Shown here: piece by piece, positions 33,775 through 44,056 of the stretch | How positions within the stretch are numbered: the stretch's first letter is position 1 | Layout of the letters: every line of letters starts with the position of its first letter | DNA from: Streptomyces sp. AC512_CC834 | GTDB lineage: Bacteria > Actinomycetota > Actinomycetes > Streptomycetales > Streptomycetaceae | Length of the DNA: 64,000 bases | Assembly: GCF_019049325.1 (NCBI RefSeq) | Contig: NZ_JAGMUO010000030.1 | Coordinates: 97,149-161,148, forward strand | Direction of reading: 5' to 3' | The notes under the pieces: model-generated | Database searches by the model: none | What the model was told of the DNA's origin: nothing | Seen by the model: the letters and a program-made list of their open reading frames with translations, nothing else | Made by a program: the position numbers and the translations under genes

Positions 33775-34841
33775 CAGGGCTCCAGGTCTTCGCAGGGGAG
33801 GGACAGGCCGCGGAGGACGGACAGTCGTCGCGCCCGCCTGCCACGGGCCCGACGTGCGCGGCCGGTTCTGCCGGTTCCGCCGTACGCCGATGACCCGCTC
33901 AGCTCCACATTGAAGCCCAACTCCCGGTTCCAGCGCCCGACACAGGCCAGGCCAAGCCGGGGCACCGCACCCAGGCGGGTCAGGTCCGGGTCGTCGCGCG
34001 GCCGGCCGAGGGCCTGGTGCAGGACGTCCGGCGGCATCCCGGGCCCGGCGTCGTCGATCTCGACGACCGCGCCGGCGCCCACCTCCCGCTCGCTGACGAC
34101 GACGAGGGCACTGGAGGGGGAGAACACCGTGGCGTTCTTGAGGAGTTCGGCGACGGAGTGCGTCAGCTCCTCCACCGCCGGGGCCACCGCGTACGGGGTC
34201 TGTCCGCCGGGCACCTCGATCCGCCCGAACTCCACGGTCCGGGACTGGGCGCCCCGTACGCAGTCGTAGAGCGAGACTGGTTGGGTTTCCCGGCGGGCGG
34301 GCCGGATTCCGCACATCACCAGACGAGTCTGCGCCTTGCGGGTCATCTGCGAGGCCGCCTGGTCGTCCTTCATCACGTCCGCCTTCGGACGAGGATCTTC
34401 GATGGAGCGCTCGACCTCGTCCAGGACCTGCTGCTGCACGGTCGCCATCACGCGCATGGTGCGCGCCACGGATTCGAAGGCGGTCTGCACCGAATCGCGC
34501 AGGGTGCGTTCGCGGTTCACGGCCGCGTCCGAGCCGAGCGCGACCACGACCGAGTCCAGGGCCCGGGCGAACTCCTCGCCGGTCTCCTCCGACGACGTCA
34601 CCGGCTCCCACGAGGGCCCGGTGCGGCTCAGCGTCCGCTGTGACGCCGGCCCACCCCGCCCCGGCGGCGGCCGGCAGGGCGACGGCGCATCCGGCGACGG
34701 CGGCGCTCGCACCCGCGGTCGAGTCCTGGCCACCTTGACTCCCGTAACGGTCGGCTCACCACAGCGGTCCCGAAGCGACGACCCTGCAGACACCGGTGCC
34801 GGCCACGAGAAGCGAAACCTTTCACGACACGCTTCAGCCAC
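33771..34841 (-). CDS. Truncated histidine-kinase-like ATP-binding protein
   Basis: Up to 356 residues. From about residue 85 it resembles the kinase core of Streptomyces conservon kinases (FARALDSVVVALGSDAAVN, MTRKAQTRLVMCG, ELLKNATVFSPSSALVVVS, EIDDAGPGMPPDVL). No sensor or transmembrane region precedes it, and the first 80 residues look like noncoding frame. The end drifts into Arg-rich sequence after SGSSAYGGT, suggesting a late frameshift. It may be a decaying gene. Coupled to the P450 through a 4-bp overlap. Confidence 0.6.
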   Translation of the reverse strand: MAEACRERFRFSWPAPVSAGSSLRDRCGEPTVTGVKVARTRPRVRAPPSPDAPSPCRPPPGRGGPASQRTLSRTGPSWEPVTSSEETGEEFARALDSVVVALGSDAAVNRERTLRDSVQTAFESVARTMRVMATVQQQVLDEVERSIEDPRPKADVMKDDQAASQMTRKAQTRLVMCGIRPARRETQPVSLYDCVRGAQSRTVEFGRIEVPGGQTPYAVAPAVEELTHSVAELLKNATVFSPSSALVVVSEREVGAGAVVEIDDAGPGMPPDVLHQALGRPRDDPDLTRLGAVPRLGLACVGRWNRELGFNVELSGSSAYGGTGRTGRARRARGRRARRLSVLRGLSLPCEDLEPC

Positions 34842-34899
34842 ACCGGGCGGCTGGGAATGGCGCGTTGACGCCCCTCGGCGACCGTGTCGCCGGGACGGC

Positions 34900-36084
34900 T
34901 CACACCACCGGTGCCGTTCCGAGCGGCGCCGACGCCGATGTACTGCCGATCCGGTGCGGTGAACGGCGTACGGCGAGTACCGCCAGGTCGTCCTGCTGGG
35001 CGCCCTCGGTGAACGCGTGGACGTCGTCGACGAGTGCGTGGGTGAGCCTGCCCGCGGTGATGTCGACGTGGCCGGCGAGGCGTGCCTCGAGCGGATAGAA
35101 GGTGCCCGCGGGGGAGCGGGCCTCGGTGAGGCCGTCGGTGCACAGCAGCAGCGTCGCCCCGGCGGGAAACGGGAACCAGGACACCGTGCGCGGCTCGTCG
35201 ACGAGGTCTGCCAGGCCGAGCGGCGCGTGCTCCGTCCCGGCGCCCACGGCGGTCACTGCCCCGTCGTGCAGCAGGTAGGGCGGGATGTGGCCGCACGTGA
35301 CGAGCTGGGTCTCGGTGCCGGGGTCCATCCCCAGGACGACGGCGGTGACGAACCGCTCCGGCTCGCCGCGTTGTTCCGCGTACCCGTTGTGACGGACCAC
35401 CGCCGCCTCGAGCGAGTCCACGAGCGCGGTCACCGTCGGTTCGCGGTGGGCGGCCTCACGGAAGGCGCCGACCACGTCGATGGCCATGCCGATGGCGGGG
35501 AGTCCCTTGCCCTGGACGTCGCCGATCAGTACCCGGGTGCCCCAGGGGGTGGCCGCGACGTCGTAGATGTCGCCGCCGACGAGTTTGTCCTGCTGCACCG
35601 GCTCGTACACGCCGTCCACGAGTACGTCGTCGGTGAGCAGTGGCAGCGGACGCAGGATCTGCCGCTGCATCGCGGCGGCGGTCGACCGCAGACGTACCAG
35701 CGCACCCTCGCGCGTGATGCGCAGCGAGGATCCGTAGACGGCCAGCGCGCCGAAGCCGAGGGCGAACAGGGCCAGAGTCACCCGGTCGGCGAGCTGCTCC
35801 GTGGACAGGGCCACGGGCACGATGACGACGACGCTCACCCAGGCGGAGACGAGCGCCGTCTGGCGTGGGGTGCACAGCGCGGAGGCGAACGCGGGGAGAA
35901 ACACCAGCAGCCCGATCAGCAGCACGGCGGTCTCGGCCACCGTGCCGAGGACGACCGTCACCACCGTCACCGCGACCGTCACCAGTGCGACGGCGCGCGT
36001 GGGGGGCGTACGGATCGAGGTGCTGTCGTCCCGGTCCGCACGGCTCCTCACAGGGACCGGCGCCGCACGCAACGAGCGGAACAT
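34900..36084 (-). CDS. Membrane PP2C/SpoIIE-type serine phosphatase
   Basis: A 394-residue protein. Three or four transmembrane helices occupy residues 30-120. The SpoIIE/PP2C domain (about 145-375) has metal-binding VGGDIYDVA, IGDVQGKG, LLLCTDGLTEAR and QQDDLAVLAVR. Such phosphatases act on anti-anti-sigma factors, releasing stress or developmental sigma factors. No kinase or antagonist gene is adjacent. The ATG start gives MFRSLRAAPVPVRSR. Confidence 0.9.
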   Translation of the reverse strand: MFRSLRAAPVPVRSRADRDDSTSIRTPPTRAVALVTVAVTVVTVVLGTVAETAVLLIGLLVFLPAFASALCTPRQTALVSAWVSVVVIVPVALSTEQLADRVTLALFALGFGALAVYGSSLRITREGALVRLRSTAAAMQRQILRPLPLLTDDVLVDGVYEPVQQDKLVGGDIYDVAATPWGTRVLIGDVQGKGLPAIGMAIDVVGAFREAAHREPTVTALVDSLEAAVVRHNGYAEQRGEPERFVTAVVLGMDPGTETQLVTCGHIPPYLLHDGAVTAVGAGTEHAPLGLADLVDEPRTVSWFPFPAGATLLLCTDGLTEARSPAGTFYPLEARLAGHVDITAGRLTHALVDDVHAFTEGAQQDDLAVLAVRRSPHRIGSTSASAPLGTAPVV

Positions 36085-36350
36085 GCGGGCATCCTCCAGT
36101 GGCGGTGTGATCGGACGGGCGAATGCCGCTTTGTCGCGACAGACGGGCGGTCTCGATCATCCAATCTGCTGGACATGCCGGAGGGAGGCTGGCCGTACCG
36201 CGCCGAAGTGCGTCCAGTCGGGTGATTCAGGGGGCTGCCGCCGCCCCGAGACCGTTCGCGTGCCACTCCGGCGCAGCCGAGGACATGAGGCCGGCCGGGC
36301 GGTGACCCCTTGCGGGAGACCGTCCGGCCGGACCGTGCGGGTGAGTGTGG

Positions 36351-39300
36351 TTACCGGACGTCGTAGGCGCGGGTGATGGTCTGGGTGACCGCGTTGCCGT
36401 TGGCGTCGGTGAAGGTGGCCTTGGTCATGACCTGCTTGCCGGCGGCGCCGGTGTGGTCGAGGACGGCCGTCCACTTGCCGTTTTGCTGCTCGGTCGGCGC
36501 CTGGGTCCAGGTGTCGCCGTCGTCGTAGGAGTAGGACAGCGAGGCGTCCGTGATCGCGCCCGGGGTGTATCCGGCGTGGCCCTCGACCGACAGGCCGACC
36601 TCGATGCCGCTCTTGGCCGGCAGGGTGTTCATGGCGTCCACCGGCACGTCGTACCTGGGGAAGAGGATCGGCAGCCCGCGCGAGTAGACGTCGGGCTCCC
36701 GGTGGGAGCGGAAGCTCCATGTGGTGGCGACGGCCGTGGAGCGCAGCCAGTTCTTGTCCGAGGACGCGATCTTCTGCAGGCGCTGCGTGAGTTCGTACGC
36801 GGAGTCCTCGTCCGGCACCTTGAACGCGTCGTAGGGCCAGGCGCTGGTGGCGATCTGCTCGCCGTTGCGCTTCAGAGTCAGGTTGCCGAGGTCGCCGAAC
36901 GATCCGCCGAAGGACCAGTGTGCGTCGGATCCGTCGGCCCAGAGCGCCGTCTGGATGCCGATCATGTCGCCCTGCCGTTCGGCGGCCAGCACCGGCTTGC
37001 CCTCGTCGTCCCGGGGGGCGACCGGGCTCATCGGGCCGCCGTACCACTCCTCGCTGCTCCGCTGCCCGGCCCGGTAGGTGCGCGGCTGGTCACTCATGAA
37101 CGCGGCGAACGGGAAGCTGGTCATCGCGCCGTGGAGCCAGGCGTCCTCGCCGGTGGTGTAGTAGGCGGTCCGGGTGGTGGGCACACGGACCTCGCCGTAC
37201 GGGCTGACGGGGATGTGGGAGTCGAGGCTCCCCTTGGGCCGCAGGAACATGGCGTCGATGTAGTCGCCTTCCTTGCCCATGGCCTTCCACGTCTCGCGGA
37301 CCTGGGCCAGCCGGGAGTCCTTCGGCCGGTAGACCCGGTCGGAGTTGAGCGGGCCCGGGGTCGGGAACGACAGGTTGTAGACGTACGGCGAGCCGTCCTC
37401 GGAGCCGGCCGCACGCCAGGTGGGCCGGAACTCGAAGGTGCCGTCCTTCGCGCGTCCGTCGACGTCCGCGTAGAACTTGCGGACGGACTCGTCGGCCGTG
37501 ACCGATCCGGACAGTTGCCAGGTGTCGTCCCACGTGCGGGCGTAGCTGAACGTGGTGTTGTCCACCGTCGAGGGACGGTCGGTGCGCAGGCTCAGCCGGT
37601 GGGCCTTGCGGGCGTCGAGGACGACGGTGGTGTCATCGGTGATCCGCAACTGCGGCTTGGCCAGGTAGCTGACCGATTCGGCTGCGTGGTCCGCGTCGTA
37701 CGACGCCACGAAGCTGCTGAGGCTGTAGTCGCCCGGGCGGACGCGGTACGTCTGGTCGGCGGCCCCCGAGTTGCTGCGGCGCTCGCCCGTGTCGGCGTCG
37801 AGGCTGACCAGGTCCACGGAGGAGGGGCCCGCCGCGGGTTTGCCGTCGCGGTCGACGACCTTGACCCGGAGCGTGACCGTCTCCGGCTGGACGTAGAGCG
37901 TGACGGGCACGGAGACGTGTATTCCGCGGCCGGTGGCCATGATCCGGCCGGTGACCGCACCGTACTGGGCGTCCTTGAGGCGGGCGGTGGGGTCGATCCG
38001 GAGCGGCACCTGGACGGTGGTCCCGGCGGGGACTCTCACCTTGCGGTTCTCCAGCTTGATCACACCGGAGTGGACATCGCTGCCGTCGTTGCCGTGCACC
38101 CCGCTGACCTTCAGGTTCAGGGTGACGTCACGGTCGCCGGTGTTGGTGAAGGGCACCTTCACGGTGGTGCGGTCCGAGGTGTCCTGCGGCCAGTTGTAGC
38201 TGCCGGCCTGGACGGCGGGTGCGGAGAGCACCTCCTGGTTCACCGCGCCGAACACGTCGAGGACTCCGCCGCCGGTCTCGTCGGCTCCGGCGACTTTGCC
38301 GCCGGTGCGGGCGGACGAGACCAGGGCGGCCTTGATCTGCTGCGCGGTCCAGTCCGGGTGGGCCTGGCGGACGACGGCGGCGGCGCCCGCGACGTGCGGG
38401 GTGGCCATGGAGGTGCCGGACATCGTCCGGTAGGCGTAGACGCCGCGACCGCCCGCGCTGGCCGCCGAGATGTCGACGCCGGGGGCGGCGAGCTCGGGCT
38501 TGAGGGTGTGGGTGACGGCCACGGGACCGCGGCTGGAGAAGGACGCGGTGGTGTCGTCGCGGTCGACGGCGCCGACCGTCAGTACGCTCGGCACGCAGCC
38601 GGGGGAAGAGACGGTCTCACTCTTGGGCCCCGTGTTGCCGGCGGCGACGACGAACAGCGTGTGCTTGTTCTGCGAGAGCTGCGCCGTGGCCTGGGCCACC
38701 GGGTCGGTGCAGTCGCCCACCGCGGGGTTGCCCAGGCTCATGGAGACGACGTCGGCCTTCTGGTCCACGGCCCACTGCATACCCGCGATGATCCAGGAGT
38801 CCAGGCCGTAGCCGTCGTCATTGAGGACTTTGCCGACGAGCAGGGAAGTCCCGGGTGCGACGCCCTTCTTGAGGCCGTCGCTGGCCGCTCCGGTACCGCC
38901 GACCGTGGAGGCGGTGTGGGTGCCGTGGCCGACCAGGTCGTTCGTGTTCGTGGCGTCCGTGAAGTTCTTGGTCGCGGCGACCTGCTTCACCAGGTCCGGG
39001 TGCTCGGCGTCGACGCCCGTGTCCAGCACGGCGACCTTGGTGCCCTCGCCGTCGTAGCCGGCCGCCCACGCCTCCGGCGCGTGCACCTGGGCGGTGGACC
39101 GGTCCAGCGTGGCCTCGACCTTGCCGTCCAGCCACAGCTTCTTGAGCGCGGACGCGGAGCGGGAGCGGGGGTTGCTGACGTCCTGCCAGAAGTCGGCCGC
39201 CGTGTCCTTGTCCGCCTTCAGCGCGACGCCGTCCACCGCGGGAAGGCTCAGGCCCCGCTCGGAACCGCGAGGCGCCGCCGGCGCGGCGTCGGCGACGTTC

Positions 39301-39740
39301 ACACGCTCGTCGTAGGTGGCGATGAGTGGCAGCGAGTCGGTGTGCGCGTCGTCGTAGCCCTGGCGGATGAGGCCCGTGACGTTGAAAAGCTGCTCGTCGA
39401 CCTTGCCCTCGGCGATCGCCCCGGAGGCGGACTCGGGGTAGACGTAGAGGTCCTTGCCCATCTGCCGGGTCTGGAACATCGGTTGTGTGCCGTCCTCGCG
39501 GGGCAGCACGGCCGCCGAGCTGCGGCCCGAGGCGTCCGTGACCACCATCACCTTGTCACCGGTGACGAGCGTGACGGTGGCCCGCTTGCCGCCCTTCGCC
39601 GCGGCCTCACTGCCGACGAGCGGGCGTTTCTCCGAGCTGCCGTCAGGCGGCGTATCGGCTGCCCCGGAAGGTGTCACCGCGGTGACAGCCAGGGCGGCGA
39701 CGCTCGCCGCTCCCAAGGCCATACGCGTTATGGAACGCAT
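36351..39740 (-). CDS. Secreted S8 (subtilisin-like) serine protease, large
   Basis: About 1,129 residues. The signal peptide (residues 1-27), propeptide (to about 220) and catalytic domain show D240 (VAVLDTGVD), H272 (GHGTH), N369 (VAAGNTGP) and S444 (SGTSMATPHVAG). A C-terminal region of about 600 residues holds beta-sandwich-like segments. The ATG at 39740 has GGGGAGA upstream and gives MRSITRMALG; in-frame starts further upstream lack a ribosome site. Probably an extracellular protein-degrading enzyme. The LuxR-type gene upstream on the same strand may control it. Confidence 0.94.
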   Translation of the reverse strand: MRSITRMALGAASVAALAVTAVTPSGAADTPPDGSSEKRPLVGSEAAAKGGKRATVTLVTGDKVMVVTDASGRSSAAVLPREDGTQPMFQTRQMGKDLYVYPESASGAIAEGKVDEQLFNVTGLIRQGYDDAHTDSLPLIATYDERVNVADAAPAAPRGSERGLSLPAVDGVALKADKDTAADFWQDVSNPRSRSASALKKLWLDGKVEATLDRSTAQVHAPEAWAAGYDGEGTKVAVLDTGVDAEHPDLVKQVAATKNFTDATNTNDLVGHGTHTASTVGGTGAASDGLKKGVAPGTSLLVGKVLNDDGYGLDSWIIAGMQWAVDQKADVVSMSLGNPAVGDCTDPVAQATAQLSQNKHTLFVVAAGNTGPKSETVSSPGCVPSVLTVGAVDRDDTTASFSSRGPVAVTHTLKPELAAPGVDISAASAGGRGVYAYRTMSGTSMATPHVAGAAAVVRQAHPDWTAQQIKAALVSSARTGGKVAGADETGGGVLDVFGAVNQEVLSAPAVQAGSYNWPQDTSDRTTVKVPFTNTGDRDVTLNLKVSGVHGNDGSDVHSGVIKLENRKVRVPAGTTVQVPLRIDPTARLKDAQYGAVTGRIMATGRGIHVSVPVTLYVQPETVTLRVKVVDRDGKPAAGPSSVDLVSLDADTGERRSNSGAADQTYRVRPGDYSLSSFVASYDADHAAESVSYLAKPQLRITDDTTVVLDARKAHRLSLRTDRPSTVDNTTFSYARTWDDTWQLSGSVTADESVRKFYADVDGRAKDGTFEFRPTWRAAGSEDGSPYVYNLSFPTPGPLNSDRVYRPKDSRLAQVRETWKAMGKEGDYIDAMFLRPKGSLDSHIPVSPYGEVRVPTTRTAYYTTGEDAWLHGAMTSFPFAAFMSDQPRTYRAGQRSSEEWYGGPMSPVAPRDDEGKPVLAAERQGDMIGIQTALWADGSDAHWSFGGSFGDLGNLTLKRNGEQIATSAWPYDAFKVPDEDSAYELTQRLQKIASSDKNWLRSTAVATTWSFRSHREPDVYSRGLPILFPRYDVPVDAMNTLPAKSGIEVGLSVEGHAGYTPGAITDASLSYSYDDGDTWTQAPTEQQNGKWTAVLDHTGAAGKQVMTKATFTDANGNAVTQTITRAYDVR

Positions 39741-39923
39741 GAATCTCCCCATCTGATCCCGTGAACAGGCTGTGCTGACGCCGCAGCCTGGCAGACACGC
39801 GGATGTCACAGGGGCGCCACGCGTGGCGGGTTTGCCGCATGGCGGACACCCGTCACGCGGTCACACACGGAGGCTCGTCGGCCTCACGGAGGGCGAAGCC
39901 GGGGCATGTCCCGCAGAGGGGAA

Positions 39924-41036
39924 TCAGAGCCAGCCCGCGCGTGCCGCGTGCCATCCGAGTTGGAGGCGCGAGTCCGCTCGGGCGAGGTCCATCAGACGGC
40001 GGGTCCGCCGCTCCACGGTGCGTATGGAGAGGCCGAGTTGAGAGGCGGCCCGGCGATCGGAGATCCCGGCCAGGAGCAGGGAGAGGACCTCCAGTTCACC
40101 CTCCGTCGGCTGCGGATCGGCATCAGCCTCGACGCGCACACCCGTGGCCGTCGCGTACAGCGGCCGGGCGTGCACCCATTCCCTCTCGAAGAGATGGACC
40201 AGGGCCGTCAGCAACCCGCTGCGGTGCACCACGATGGCGCTCGGCTCGCCGTCGGAGTCCGCCACGTCCAGTGGCACCATGGCACGATCCCGGTCCGACA
40301 CGACCATCTTCAGCGGCAACGAGTCGACCACGCGGAGCTGGAGGCCCGCCGAGATGGCCGACCGCAAATCCCGTGCCACATCGAGGTCGTCCAGGTAGTC
40401 CTTGGCAGCCACGACGCGGAAGTCGACACCGCGGTCCAGTGCGGAACTCTCCGACAGGTCGGCGTCCTCGCGGGGTACCGCGATGGGCGCGCCCTTGAGG
40501 AAGACGAGCAACTCCTGCTGGGCACCGCGCTGCAGTTGGTGGAACCGGTGCGCGACCTGCTCCACGCCGACGACCACCTCCACGACGCTGCCCGCGGCGT
40601 GTGCCGCCGTACTGCGGTACTGCTCCGTCAGCATCGAATACGCGGCCTCGGCCCGGTGCAGCGCGTTGCGTTGCTCGACGAGGAGCGGGGCCAGGGCCAC
40701 CGAGGGAGGCGTGAGCCGGTAGCGGTGGGGCCCGCGGCCTGCCTTCCGGCCGGTCGGGTCGGGCGCCCCGCTCTCGGTCTCGCTCTCGGTCTCGGTGGCG
40801 AGCGCGACCAGGCCGCGTGCCGCCAGGTCGAGCAGGATGCGGGTGCTCTCGGCCTGCTCAAGTCCGGTCTGCCGCGCGATTTCCTGCGCAGAGGCTGTGG
40901 GGCGGGCCAGAAGCGCACTGTAGACGGCCTCTTCGGCCGACCCCAGTCCGAGCACCTCCAGCATTCGGTCCCGTTTCCCCTCGAGCGACCCCGTGTCCGG
41001 CCGTTGACGCGGCTCGGGCGGACCGAGCGGCTGCAT
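39924..41036 (-). CDS. TrmB/LuxR-type transcriptional regulator
   Basis: A 370-residue regulator. The N-terminal TrmB-like winged helix (VLGLGSAEEAVYSALLARPT, SAQEIARQTGL) is followed by a phospholipase-D-like central region and a C-terminal LuxR helix-turn-helix (LSLLLAGISDRRAASQLGLS, RTVERRTRRLMDLA). This architecture recurs beside secreted subtilases in Streptomyces. The start is probably at or downstream of 41036 (ATG), with MLEVLGLG at residue 25 an alternative. Likely controls the S8 protease gene 183 bp downstream. Confidence 0.82.
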   Translation of the reverse strand: MQPLGPPEPRQRPDTGSLEGKRDRMLEVLGLGSAEEAVYSALLARPTASAQEIARQTGLEQAESTRILLDLAARGLVALATETESETESGAPDPTGRKAGRGPHRYRLTPPSVALAPLLVEQRNALHRAEAAYSMLTEQYRSTAAHAAGSVVEVVVGVEQVAHRFHQLQRGAQQELLVFLKGAPIAVPREDADLSESSALDRGVDFRVVAAKDYLDDLDVARDLRSAISAGLQLRVVDSLPLKMVVSDRDRAMVPLDVADSDGEPSAIVVHRSGLLTALVHLFEREWVHARPLYATATGVRVEADADPQPTEGELEVLSLLLAGISDRRAASQLGLSIRTVERRTRRLMDLARADSRLQLGWHAARAGWL

Positions 41037-41075
41037 CCGAACGGTATCCCACGGTCAGGTTCCAGGGCTGCGGCG

Positions 41076-41142
41076 CAGCAGGAGCAGGAGCAGGAGCAGG
41101 AGCAAGGGCCGGAGCAAAGAGCCGGAGCAAGAGCCGGAGCCC
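41076..41142. repeat. GGAGCA hexamer tandem repeat
   Basis: Imperfect 6-bp units (GGAGCA, then GGAGCAA variants) run for about 65 bp between the regulator and collagenase genes. A slippage-prone microsatellite; no gene lies in it. Confidence 0.75.
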
Positions 41143-41194
41143 GGGGCGGGTGAGCCGCCCCGGGCCGTGGCCGCGTTCCGGGGGTGTGCGCCGA

Positions 41195-43798
41195 TCAGTA
41201 GCTGGTGCTGACGGTGACTGCGTCGAAGCCGCTCACGGCGTACAGGCTGATGTAGTTGGCACCGGCCGGCGGGTTGTCGACGGTCAGCGTGTGGCCGTTG
41301 CCGGCGCCCGTGGCACGTTGCGTGTAGCCGCCGGTGCCGGGCCAGCCGTCGGAGCCGTAGTACAGGTCGGCGTCACCGGTGCCGCCGGACGTGGTGATCT
41401 CCAGCCGGGTGGTGCCGGACGGGACGTAGAGGTAGAGGTAGGCGTAGTTCCCGGTGGTGGCGGACTGGTTGCTCCGCCGGCAGTTCTGGCCCAGCTCCCT
41501 GGGGTCGGTGCCGGTGCATTCGGCACCGGTGCCGCCGCTGCCGACGGTGACCGACCTCGTGGCGGTGGCGGTGGCGCCCTTGTCGTCCGTGACAGTGAGC
41601 TTCACGGCGTAGGTGCCGGCGGCGCCGTACGTCTTGCCGGGGTTGGTGGCGGTCGAGGTGGTGCCGTCACCGAAGTCCCAGGACCTGGAGGCGATGGTGC
41701 CGTCGGAGTCCGCGGACTGGTCGGTGAAGCTAACCTTCAGGTCCTGTACGGCGGTGGTGAACGCGGCGGTGGGAGCCTGGTTGCCGGGCGGGTTGGTGCC
41801 CCCGCCGCAGTCACCGGCCGCACAGCCCGCCAGCCAGGAGTACCAGTCGTTGTCGTAGCGGGTGCCGATGGTACTTGTCAGGTAGGTGCGGGCGGCGTTC
41901 CAGTCGCCCGCGCGGTAGTGGCCGAGCACCTTGTCCATGTCGGCCCGGTGCTTGACGAGCATGTACCGCGTGGCGAGGTAGCCCCAGCGGTATATGCGGG
42001 TGGTGTCATGGCTGTAAGTGGTGTCGAAGAGGGTGCTCAGGGCGTAGGTACGGCGGCCGGCTTCGGTCATCGCCTCCGTGTAGGGCACGCCGCGGTAGGA
42101 GTAGGAGACGTACTCGGCGAAACCTTCGACCCACCAGATGGTCGGGGTGCTGATGTTGGCGTTGAAGTCGCCGTACATGTCGAAGCGGCCGTCGAGGTAG
42201 TGGGTGTACTCGTGGTTGAGGTTCCAGATCTGGAAGTCCGGGCGCAGCCACTCGGCCTCGTAGGCGATGAAGCGCGGCTGGTTGCCGGCCGCGGACGGGT
42301 CGCCCTCGAGGTACATGCCGCCGTTGTTGGTGTCGATCCCGAAGATGGCACCGGCGTAGGTCTGGTAGTCGGTGCTGGAGTCGAAGACCACGACCTCGAT
42401 CGTGGAGTTGTTGTCACCCGGGACGGGACCGCTGTCCCGGACGATGCCGTGGAAGTAGGCGTCCTGGCTGCGCAGGCTGTCGCAACTGGAGGACAGCTCG
42501 CCCGACGTCATCTGCTGCGCCCTGATGGTGATGCTGGAGCTGCAGGTGTAGGTCACCGGCAGCACCGAGTCCGCCAACTGCGTCTGCAGGTCGCAGGTGC
42601 CGTAGTAGGAGCAGTTGGCCTTGTCGTAGTAGTCCGTCATCTCGGCCACGCCGACCCAGAGCGGAGCGGTGGTGCCCTTGATGGAGCTGGAGTTGAGCAG
42701 GCCGGCGGCGAGCGGGCGGACCTTGCTCCGCAGGGCGGAGTGCTGCAGGAACCTGCCGAGTTCACGTCCGGCGTTCGACGTGAGGTAGGACTGGTCCGTT
42801 CCCAGGAGCGAGAGGTGACCGGCCGCGAAGTTGTACAGCGAGTCGATCAGAGTGGGATCGGACTGGACGGCCGTCACGAAGGCGGGCACCTGGTGACCCC
42901 GGAAGGTCACGGTGTAGACGTTGTTGACCGCGTTGAGCATCCACCAGGAGGAGTTCCAGGTGGAGTCGTAGTCCGCCAGCAGCCGCTTGAGTACGGGGAT
43001 GTAGCGGGCGTTCTCCTCGGCGCTGTCGATGAGGGTGACGGCCTCGGCGAGGGTCTCACCGTTGGCGTCGGTGACATCGCGGGAGTGCGGGGCGGCGAAG
43101 AAGGCGTCGAGTCCCGCGCGGATGGCCGTCCGCAGGCCGCTGCCGTAGTCGCCGACCGTGCCGGCGTTGTAGTAGTGGACGTAGTAGCCGGCGCGCAGGT
43201 AGAGCACGAGCTGCGGCATGCCGGTGCTGGAGTTGCCGGGGTAGGACGCCGAGCCGTCGCGCAGGGCGTAGGCGACAGTGGTCATCTGCGCTTCGCGGAA
43301 GGCCTGGTGGGCGTCGCCGCCGGTCAGGTTGAACAGGGTGTTGACGCAGTCGGTCGTGGACGCCTTGATCTGCTGCACCAGCGCGCTGCCGGTGCGGGAA
43401 GTGAAGTCGGCGACGTCGCACGCGGCGGCTGAGGCGGCCGCGGGGGTCTTCCTTCCGGCCGTGGCATCTGCCGCCGTGCTCATCGACTCGGAGGGCCGGA
43501 CCGGCAGTTCGTCGTGCCGCCCGTAGGACTCCTTGAGCGCTTCCTTGCTCGCCGCCAGCGGCGGGAGCGCGGACGCCTTCAGGCGTTCCTTGCCGACGTG
43601 CGCGGTCTCGGCGGTGGCGGTCTGGGCCACCGGCGGGGGACCGGTGTGCTTTCCGCCTCCGGCCGCGCCCTGCGCGACGGACACCGGGGACCCGGGTTGG
43701 GCGCCGGCCGGCTGCGTCAGCAGACCGACGCCCATGGCGACGGTCAGGGCCAGCGGCAACGCCGCGCCCAGACCTCGCCGGACAGATGACTTTCTCAC
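41195..43798 (-). CDS. Secreted M9 collagenase
   Basis: An 867-residue extracellular metalloprotease. The signal peptide covers residues 1-33. The zinc site is HEYTH (529-533) with the third ligand Glu558 in WWVEGFAEY. A PKD domain (about 668-750; SWDFGDGTTS) and a C-terminal PPC collagen-binding domain (about 765-867) follow. This is the Clostridium/Streptomyces collagenase domain order. The GTG at 43798 with GGGAGG upstream gives MRKSSVRRGLG; a longer frame has no ribosome site. Confidence 0.95.
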   Translation of the reverse strand: MRKSSVRRGLGAALPLALTVAMGVGLLTQPAGAQPGSPVSVAQGAAGGGKHTGPPPVAQTATAETAHVGKERLKASALPPLAASKEALKESYGRHDELPVRPSESMSTAADATAGRKTPAAASAAACDVADFTSRTGSALVQQIKASTTDCVNTLFNLTGGDAHQAFREAQMTTVAYALRDGSASYPGNSSTGMPQLVLYLRAGYYVHYYNAGTVGDYGSGLRTAIRAGLDAFFAAPHSRDVTDANGETLAEAVTLIDSAEENARYIPVLKRLLADYDSTWNSSWWMLNAVNNVYTVTFRGHQVPAFVTAVQSDPTLIDSLYNFAAGHLSLLGTDQSYLTSNAGRELGRFLQHSALRSKVRPLAAGLLNSSSIKGTTAPLWVGVAEMTDYYDKANCSYYGTCDLQTQLADSVLPVTYTCSSSITIRAQQMTSGELSSSCDSLRSQDAYFHGIVRDSGPVPGDNNSTIEVVVFDSSTDYQTYAGAIFGIDTNNGGMYLEGDPSAAGNQPRFIAYEAEWLRPDFQIWNLNHEYTHYLDGRFDMYGDFNANISTPTIWWVEGFAEYVSYSYRGVPYTEAMTEAGRRTYALSTLFDTTYSHDTTRIYRWGYLATRYMLVKHRADMDKVLGHYRAGDWNAARTYLTSTIGTRYDNDWYSWLAGCAAGDCGGGTNPPGNQAPTAAFTTAVQDLKVSFTDQSADSDGTIASRSWDFGDGTTSTATNPGKTYGAAGTYAVKLTVTDDKGATATATRSVTVGSGGTGAECTGTDPRELGQNCRRSNQSATTGNYAYLYLYVPSGTTRLEITTSGGTGDADLYYGSDGWPGTGGYTQRATGAGNGHTLTVDNPPAGANYISLYAVSGFDAVTVSTSY

Positions 43799-44056
43799 TG
43801 TGCCTCCCACGAGAGTGAGGACCACGCGGTGCGTGACCCATGGGGGATGAGGAGGCCGTGGCTTTGGGGAGGGTCTTGCCGTTCACTCGACGGGTGTACG
43901 GCGACCGATGCCGCGATTGGCATGACCACGACCTGTGCTATGTACCATTGCACACGTGACATGTTCCAGAGAAGCCGTCTGACGGAATACAAGGTGGGCA
44001 ATTGGTCTACGGATGCCGGGACTTGGGCGCGCGAGGGGAAGGCGTGAGGAGCGGCG

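Noticed and set aside
36345..39764. 1,139-codon plus-strand open frame
   Set aside because: Antisense of the S8 protease gene; Gly/Val/Arg-rich composition from high-GC codon bias, no domains.
41076..41142. CRISPR or minisatellite with function
   Set aside because: Simple hexamer slippage repeat without spacers.
40817..43432. 871-codon plus-strand open frame
   Set aside because: Antisense of the collagenase gene; no start signal or recognisable motif.
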